Origin: Bacteroidales bacterium | GTDB taxonomy: Bacteria; Bacteroidota; Bacteroidia; Bacteroidales; WCHB1-69 | Direction: 5' to 3' | Length of the DNA stretch: 44,307 nucleotides | Assembly (NCBI GenBank): GCA_017962275.1 | Contig: JAGCVQ010000026.1 | Span: 1 to 44,307 of the forward strand | Part shown: positions 40,415 to 44,307 of the stretch, piece after piece | Layout of the letters: each line of letters opens with the position of its first letter | How positions within the stretch are numbered: position 1 is the stretch's first letter | Position numbers and translations under genes: made by a program | The notes under the pieces: model-generated | Databases searched by the model: none | Told to the model about the DNA's origin: nothing | What the model saw: only the letters and a program-made list of their open reading frames with translations

Positions 40415-40846
40415 TCAGGCTAAAAGGTCGATGTTCAGTTCGCGGAGGGGGGCCAGCACAAATTCGCGCTCGGCGATGTGCGGGTGGGGGAGAGTGAGAC
40501 GCTCGTTCTGAAGATGCATCCGGTCGTAGTCGAGGATGTCCAGGTCGATGGTGCGGGCGTGATAGACCGGCTTGCCATCGACAACAGTGCTCTTCTCCGT
40601 CCGGCCCAACCGCCGCTCGATCTCCTGCAGTTTGTCCAAAAGCGCCATCGGCTCCAAATCCGTCTCCACGACAACCACTTGGTTGAGGAACGGGTCGGAG
40701 TCGAAGCCCCACGACGGGGTCTCGATCACCGACGAGCGTTGCACAACCTTACCAACCTCCCATCCGATGAGGCACAGGGCCATTCTCAGATAGAAGTCGC
40801 GGTTGCCCATATTGCTGCCCAAAGCAATGACGGCACGGTGTGGCAT
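40415..40846 (-). CDS. folK: 2-amino-4-hydroxy-6-hydroxymethyldihydropteridine pyrophosphokinase
   Basis: A 143-residue HPPK of folate synthesis, transferring pyrophosphate from ATP to the pterin. Motifs: IALGSNMGNRDFYL at the N-terminus, DPFLNQVVVVET for the pterin pocket, RTIDLDILDYD with the two metal-binding aspartates, and LTLPHPHIAEREFVLAPL near the end. Length is slightly short but all motifs are intact. It starts 12 bases downstream of the stop of a small conserved-looking gene. Confidence 0.95.
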   Translation of the reverse strand: MPHRAVIALGSNMGNRDFYLRMALCLIGWEVGKVVQRSSVIETPSWGFDSDPFLNQVVVVETDLEPMALLDKLQEIERRLGRTEKSTVVDGKPVYHARTIDLDILDYDRMHLQNERLTLPHPHIAEREFVLAPLRELNIDLLA

Positions 40847-40858
40847 CCCTCGCGCGGG

Positions 40859-41008
40859 TTAGTTGTTGATGAAAAGCAACGGTTGCGGCGCAATCCCCAC
40901 GATGACACTCAGGGATTTGGAGTAATTCAGGATGTTATCGATGATTTTTCTCGAAGGTTTCTCCCTTTTGACCGTCTTTTTAATAACAGAAGTATAATTT
41001 TTATCCAT
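40859..41008 (-). CDS. Small protein of 49 residues upstream of folK
   Basis: The frame from 41008 (MDKNYTSVIKKTVKREKP and so on) encodes a short basic protein with a KPSRKIIDNILNYSKSLSV core. Similar small proteins with a P-S-x-x-x-I-x-x-I-L-N-Y-S-x-(A/S)-L motif occur widely in Bacteroidota, from memory. The 12-base gap to folK and the terminator just upstream fit a real first gene of the folK transcript. Function is unknown. Confidence 0.6.
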   Translation of the reverse strand: MDKNYTSVIKKTVKREKPSRKIIDNILNYSKSLSVIVGIAPQPLLFINN

Positions 41009-41036
41009 CGGCAAAATATTGATGATACAATTAAAA

Positions 41037-41067
41037 AACACCGCAATAACGTCCGGCGCGGTGTTTT
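41037..41067. terminator. Bidirectional terminator hairpin
   Basis: AACACCGC (41037-41044) pairs perfectly with GCGGTGTT (41058-41065) around a 13-base loop. There are A's before and T's after, so it can act on both strands. On the minus strand it ends the DUF486 transcript. Confidence 0.85.
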
Positions 41068-41120
41068 ATTGTATGGAGGATGGAAAAATATTTTCGGGAG
41101 AAGTAACTGCTTGGTTTTCA

Positions 41121-41148
41121 GACGTGAGACGTTAGACGTGAGACGTGA
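41121..41148 (+). repeat. Heptamer array GACGTGA
   Basis: Four units (GACGTGA, GACGTTA, GACGTGA, GACGTGA). It is inverted relative to the array at 41171-41217, so the transcript could fold into a long hairpin. Confidence 0.88.
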
Positions 41149-41170
41149 GGAGGGTTCGGTTCCTCTTCTT

Positions 41171-41217
41171 ACATCACACGTCACACGTCACACATCACAC
41201 GTCACACGTCTCACGTC
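41171..41217 (-). repeat. Heptamer array directly after the DUF486 stop
   Basis: In the sense of the DUF486 gene the units read GACGTGA, then GACGTGT or GATGTGT repeated, starting right after the TAG stop. Consecutive units create TGA at each junction. Confidence 0.88.
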
Positions 41218-41586
41218 CTACTTCTTAAAAATGAAATACACCGCCAGAATCAGCAGGCAGAAGCCGATGAGATGGTTGTGGGTGAAGGGCTGGTCCTTGA
41301 ATAAAAGGAGCATGAAGACGGTGAAGACGGTGAGCGAAAGGAACTCCTGGATAACCTTCAGCTGCCAGAGGTTGAAGGGACCGCCGTTGTCGATGAACCC
41401 GATACGGTTGGCCGGCACCATGAAGCAGCACTCGATCAACGCGATGCCCCAGCTGAATAGGATTACCAGCGGCAACGACAGCTTGCTGAACCACGCCGTG
41501 CTCTGCAACTTCAAATGACTGTACCACGCGAACGTCATGAACACGTTCGAACAAATCAGCAGCAAAAAAGTATAAACGCCTTTCAT
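41218..41586 (-). CDS. DUF486/DMT-family small membrane protein
   Basis: A 122-residue protein with four hydrophobic segments and the DUF486 pattern: a first helix ending FMTFAWYSHLK, then LPLVILFSWGIALIECCFMVPANRIGF, FNLWQLKVIQEFLSLTVF, and a final helix LLILAVYFIFKK (some quoted in part). It belongs to the drug/metabolite transporter superfamily as a half-size member that probably forms dimers. The substrate is unknown. Expression probably starts from the -7 element at 41698-41705, giving a leader of about 100 bases that contains an octamer array. Confidence 0.88.
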   Translation of the reverse strand: MKGVYTFLLLICSNVFMTFAWYSHLKLQSTAWFSKLSLPLVILFSWGIALIECCFMVPANRIGFIDNGGPFNLWQLKVIQEFLSLTVFTVFMLLLFKDQPFTHNHLIGFCLLILAVYFIFKK

Positions 41587-41624
41587 TATAATATTGTTTT
41601 ATTTACACATCCACCGCCTCCCCT

Positions 41625-41664
41625 TAACCCTATAACCCTGTAACCGTCTAACCCTGTAACCCCA
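41625..41664 (+). repeat. Octamer array in the DUF486 leader
   Basis: Five units near TAACCCTG (variants TAACCCTA, TAACCGTC, TAACCCCA) with period 8. It resembles the array before lepB. Confidence 0.85.
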
Positions 41665-41697
41665 TAGGATAGGGTGGGGGCGAAAAAAAAACGGCGG

Positions 41698-41705
41698 CAA
41701 AGATA
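41698..41705 (-). promoter_or_regulatory. -7 promoter element of the DUF486 gene
   Basis: On the minus strand TATCTTTG is followed by CCGCC, the same context as the -7 boxes before yidC and the HTH gene. Confidence 0.6.
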
Positions 41706-41894
41706 AAATTTTTTATCGCGTCGAGAATTCAATATCCGGGAGCTTTTTTGATCCCAATCCGAAATATGAAAAAAATGGAAACCACGCTCGCCGCCGGATG
41801 ATCACCAGGACAACAAGTCCAAGCCTTTATAACCGATGTTTACAAATGTGATACAACGGTCGCACTGACGGGGTTCACAGACACAACGATTGAA

Positions 41895-41961
41895 AATACA
41901 AAAGTAAACGGATCAAGACCATGATTCACAAGCATAACTAACGAACAATACAAAAGTAAAC
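41895..41961 (-). repeat. Direct repeat containing -7-like boxes
   Basis: AATACAAAAGTAAAC occurs exactly at 41895-41909 and 41947-41961, 52 bases apart. On the minus strand each contains TACTTTTG, and a third box (TATATTTG, minus strand) lies at 41978-41985. Confidence 0.6.
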
Positions 41962-42337
41962 CACACAAATGAAAATACAAATATAACCATTCGTTCAGGT
42001 ATGAATTCTGCGTGAAGAGTTGTATTACAACTGTCAAATCACGAGCTTTTCCGTCACCCACAACGCCTAACCATCGAATCTACCCGAATGCCTGTCTACG
42101 ACACCTATTAATATTTTATAAGAAGCTGATTCCCATGTATTTTATACGATTAATCAAATGTATAGCACCAAGTATGTCTATATACTTTATCAACATTTTC
42201 AATTATGAAAATATTAAATCTATAAATGATTAAAAATCAAAGAATAATACAGTTTATGTAATGTATAAGATAAAATAGTTATCAACGGAAAGAAGAAGGG
42301 TTGTATTTGTTCATAACCCTCGATTTTGTTGATTATT

Positions 42338-42352
42338 TCTGTGAATCACAGA
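42338..42352. promoter_or_regulatory. 15-base palindrome, candidate operator
   Basis: TCTGTGA-A-TCACAGA is a perfect inverted repeat 35 bases before the -7 element of the HTH gene. Autoregulation by that protein is a reasonable guess. Confidence 0.45.
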
Positions 42353-42386
42353 TGTAATAATTAGAGTATGGTGTTGTTTATTTTTG

Positions 42387-42394
42387 TATCTTTG
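42387..42394 (+). promoter_or_regulatory. -7 promoter element of the HTH gene
   Basis: TATCTTTG fits TAnnTTTG and lies 43 bases before the ATG at 42438. The -33 element is not clear. Confidence 0.6.
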
Positions 42395-42437
42395 CCACCT
42401 CGTTAATTGAAATAGGAATTAATCACAAAAGTAAAAT

Positions 42438-43109
42438 ATGATAGACAGAATTAAACGAGTGATCGATTATTCACAACTGTCCGCGTCTGCTTTCGCGGAT
42501 ACAATTGGAATCAGCCGCTCCGGAATGACACATTTGTTAACCGGACGCAATCAGCCCAGTCTGGATGTGGCCAGGAAAATCTTGGCCAAATATCCTGAGG
42601 TTTCCACCGAATGGCTAATCATGGGTATGGGGGAAATGCTGCGTGTGGATGAACCGCAACCCCAGCCTCAGTCGGCGGCTTCCATCGAGGAACCTAAAAC
42701 AGCCCCGGAAGCATATCCCGACGAGAATTCAAAAATCGGCGCCCAATTCGACCTGTTTGGCGAATATGCTGCTCCGGACGATTCTGAAGAGGATGTTGCC
42801 GCTCCCATTGAGGATATGGAAGAGACGCCGTCGGAAGAACAGGCTGACGATGAGGCAGATACCGCAGATGAAGAGGTCGAGGAGCAAGAAGAGGAGCCGG
42901 ACGCGGTTCCCGTGCCCGTCGTGACACCGGCACAACCCGCCCGCGTGCCTGCCGCCCCTGCACGTCCGCGCAAAGCTTCCGCCGAGGCCCGTCCGGTATC
43001 CGCGCCCGCCCGCCGCGAGCGTCATACCCCCGCGCCCCCGCAAGAGAAAAAACTGCAGAAGATCGTCTTCTTCTACGACGACCATAGTTTTGAAGTGTAT
43101 TCGAATTGA
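42438..43109 (+). CDS. XRE-type HTH regulator with acidic linker
   Basis: A 223-residue protein. Residues 1-68 form an XRE/Cro-type helix-turn-helix (ASAFADTIGISRSGMTHLLTG, quoted in part, then PSLDVARKILAKYPEVSTEWLI). A long low-complexity linker follows: strongly acidic between about 85 and 160 (EEQADDEADTADEEVEEQEE), then rich in Pro, Ala and Arg. The last 20 residues (LQKIVFFYDDHSFEVYSN) look structured and may be a conserved tail. HTH proteins of this plan are common in Bacteroidota, often controlling envelope or stress genes, but the target here is unknown. The gene is isolated, preceded by a palindrome, and its stop leads into a heptamer array. Confidence 0.85.
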   Translation: MIDRIKRVIDYSQLSASAFADTIGISRSGMTHLLTGRNQPSLDVARKILAKYPEVSTEWLIMGMGEMLRVDEPQPQPQSAASIEEPKTAPEAYPDENSKIGAQFDLFGEYAAPDDSEEDVAAPIEDMEETPSEEQADDEADTADEEVEEQEEEPDAVPVPVVTPAQPARVPAAPARPRKASAEARPVSAPARRERHTPAPPQEKKLQKIVFFYDDHSFEVYSN

Positions 43110-43165
43110 GACGTAAGACGTGGGACGTAAGACGTGGGATGTATGATCTAAGACGTGAAACATGA
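43110..43165 (+). repeat. Heptamer array after the HTH gene stop
   Basis: Eight units, the clearest alternating GACGTAA and GACGTGG; the last four are decayed. It begins directly after the TGA stop. The array at the rsgA end faces it in inverted orientation. Confidence 0.85.
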
Positions 43166-43224
43166 AACTACTTGAAACATAAGGTATAGTTACATATAGG
43201 ATCTGAAAAAGCGTCCACCCCACA

Positions 43225-43252
43225 ACGTCTCACGTCACACATCACACATCAC
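43225..43252 (-). repeat. Heptamer array overlapping the rsgA stop
   Basis: On the plus strand the units read ACGTCTC, ACGTCAC, ACATCAC, ACATCAC. In the rsgA sense they carry TGA repeatedly and include the rsgA stop codon. Confidence 0.85.
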
Positions 43253-44184
43253 ACCAGCTCCCAGTCCGCCAGCTTCATGTCGTCGGCCTCTATGATGGCG
43301 AGGTAATTGAGGTAGCGGGAAAGTGCGATTTCCCCGTTTTCCACGGCCTCCTGCACCAGACAGCCGGGCTCGTGGGTGTGGCTGCAATCGTCGAATTTGC
43401 AGCGGTTGTTGAACGCCCGCAGCTCGGGGAAGTAGTCGCGGACCTCCTCTTTCGTGTATTGGATCAGCCCGAACTCCTTGATGCCCGGCGTATCCACCAT
43501 ATAGCCACCCGCCAGCGGGAACATCTCCGCGAACGTGGTGGTGTGTTTTCCCTTGTTATGGACTTTCGAGATGTCGCCTGTGCGCAGGTTCAGGGTCGGG
43601 TCTATGGCGCTGATGATGGCCGATTTTCCCGTGCCCGAGTGCCCGCTGAAGAGGCATACCTTCCCGCTGATCATCTCCCGCAGCGCATCGATTCCTTCAC
43701 CGGTCACCACCGACGTGTGCCGGATGCCGTAGCCGATGTGACTGTATAGCTCCGAAAGCTCCTCCACCACGGCTAATTCCGCCTCGTTGTAGAGGTCCAT
43801 CTTGTTGAAGACCAAGCACACGGGAATGCGGAATCCCTCGGCGGCCACCAAGAAGCGGTCGATGAAGCCCAGCGAGGTGCGCGGCTCCCGCAACGTGACC
43901 ACCAGGAACGCCAGGTCGATGTTGGCGGCGATCAGATGGCGGATTTTCGACAGGTTGGTGGATTTCCGCTCGATGTAGTTCTTCCTCGGCTCGATTTTCG
44001 TGATCGTGCCCGTGCCGTCCTTTTCCAGCTCGTAGTTCACCCGGTCGCCCACCACCACGGGGTTGGTGTTCTTGATGCCGTGGATGCGGAACTGCCCGCG
44101 CAGCCGGCACTCCAAACGCCCGCCCGTGGCCTCGTCCAGCACCGAGTACCAGCTTCCCGTGGATTTTGTCACTAAACCGTCCAT
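43249..44184 (-). CDS. rsgA: Ribosome small-subunit-dependent GTPase A
   Basis: A 311-residue circularly permuted GTPase that helps mature the 30S subunit. An N-terminal OB fold (about 1-65) is followed by the permuted G domain: G4 motif NKMD comes first (near residue 127), then the P-loop GHSGTGKS at 181-188 and the G3 motif DTPG with GIKEFG after it. A C-terminal zinc knuckle is visible (C-x4-DC-x-H-x5-C, in RCKFDDCSHTHEPGC). Length is normal. The gene converges on the HTH gene, and both 3' ends carry heptamer arrays. Confidence 0.96.
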   Translation of the reverse strand: MDGLVTKSTGSWYSVLDEATGGRLECRLRGQFRIHGIKNTNPVVVGDRVNYELEKDGTGTITKIEPRKNYIERKSTNLSKIRHLIAANIDLAFLVVTLREPRTSLGFIDRFLVAAEGFRIPVCLVFNKMDLYNEAELAVVEELSELYSHIGYGIRHTSVVTGEGIDALREMISGKVCLFSGHSGTGKSAIISAIDPTLNLRTGDISKVHNKGKHTTTFAEMFPLAGGYMVDTPGIKEFGLIQYTKEEVRDYFPELRAFNNRCKFDDCSHTHEPGCLVQEAVENGEIALSRYLNYLAIIEADDMKLADWELV

Positions 44185-44205
44185 TGTCTCTCAATTTTGC
44201 GGCCG

Positions 44206-44213
44206 CAAAGGTA
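44206..44213 (-). promoter_or_regulatory. -7 promoter element of rsgA
   Basis: On the minus strand TACCTTTG fits TAnnTTTG and lies 21 bases upstream of the ATG at 44184. The upstream side is occupied by a heptamer array, so no -33 box is visible. Confidence 0.5.
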
Positions 44214-44221
44214 CAAAAAAT

Positions 44222-44298
44222 AATGAAGAATGAAGAAAGAAGAATGAAGAATTAATAATGAAGAATTAAGAATGAAGAATTAAGAATGAAGAATTAAG
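44222..44298 (+). repeat. Eleven-unit heptamer array upstream of rsgA
   Basis: Units of AATGAAG and AATTAAG, alternating in the second half to give a 14-base super-repeat. The first unit type is the same as after DUF5683 (22578). Confidence 0.9.
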
Positions 44299-44307
44299 CG
44301 TGTCTCC

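Larger units (their letters stand above)
41706..42437. other. Gene-free AT-rich stretch
   Basis: No convincing coding frame or structural RNA was seen. Open frames at 41840-42061 (minus) and 42012-42233 (plus) lack recognisable domains. The stretch holds repeated minus-strand promoter-like boxes (41895-41985), an inverted repeat AGGGTT/AACCCT (42297-42320), a palindrome and the promoter of the HTH gene. Confidence 0.6.

Noticed and set aside
41840-42061. Possible small membrane protein on the minus strand
   Set aside because: The composition is that of AT-rich non-coding DNA and the frame overlaps repeated promoter-like boxes; no start context or known motif.
20975-44298. CRISPR array interpretation of the tandem repeats
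   Set aside because: Units are 7 or 8 bases and directly adjacent, with no spacers and no cas genes nearby.

Overview
The window comes from a member of the Bacteroidota, most likely a Bacteroidales-type organism; the genus cannot be told from sequence alone. The evidence is a type IX secretion sorting domain, many promoters with the phylum's -7 box (TAnnTTTG), and phylum-typical genes: a DUF3276 PUR protein, DUF5683, a DUF4369-type thioredoxin protein, DUF3822 beside rsmD, and TamB. Shine-Dalgarno sites are weak except before a few genes.

Region 1 (1-3484) is the 3' end of a very large repetitive cell-surface adhesin. Region 2 (3507-17619) is the most unusual part: thirteen same-strand genes with gaps of 1-16 bases or 4-base overlaps, apparently one operon. 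It encodes a full ubiquitin-like conjugation route: a ubiquitin-like protein, an E2, a membrane-anchored JAMM deconjugase, a membrane protein with vWA, RING and FHA domains (E3 candidate), and an E1. Three exported proteins of unknown function lie among them. The operon then runs directly into four proteins resembling type VI secretion baseplate subunits (TssG, TssK, TssE, TssF) and ends with an exported NlpC/P60 hydrolase. No sheath, Hcp, VgrG or ClpV gene is present here. My working model (inference) is an envelope-spanning apparatus in which a periplasmic vWA sensor controls a cytoplasmic RING, the conjugation acts on baseplate or envelope components, and the JAMM protein reverses it.

Region 3 (17620-29624) is mostly housekeeping: a short region with DnaA-box-like sites, yidC, a PUR-family protein, parA, parB, DUF5683, a thioredoxin-like protein, dapB, lepB, a large MscS channel and a small membrane protein. 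Region 4 (29661-36231) holds an acetyltransferase, a mosaic of truncated genes (carboxylesterase, amidohydrolase, SLC13-type transporter), and a 1601-residue protein in which TamB appears fused to an Omp85-type barrel.

Region 5 (36251-44307) is mainly on the minus strand: tRNA-Val, an outer-membrane protein, pth, rsmD, DUF3822, an anchored unknown protein, a deoxynucleoside kinase, folK with a 49-residue protein upstream, a DUF486 membrane protein, an 850-base gene-free stretch, an HTH regulator (plus strand) and rsgA. From parA onward, intergenic gaps contain short tandem arrays with a 7-base (sometimes 8-base) period, usually directly after a stop codon and carrying stop triplets in the sense direction. 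None occur in the ubiquitin/baseplate operon. All function calls rest on reading translated motifs by eye; no database search was possible.
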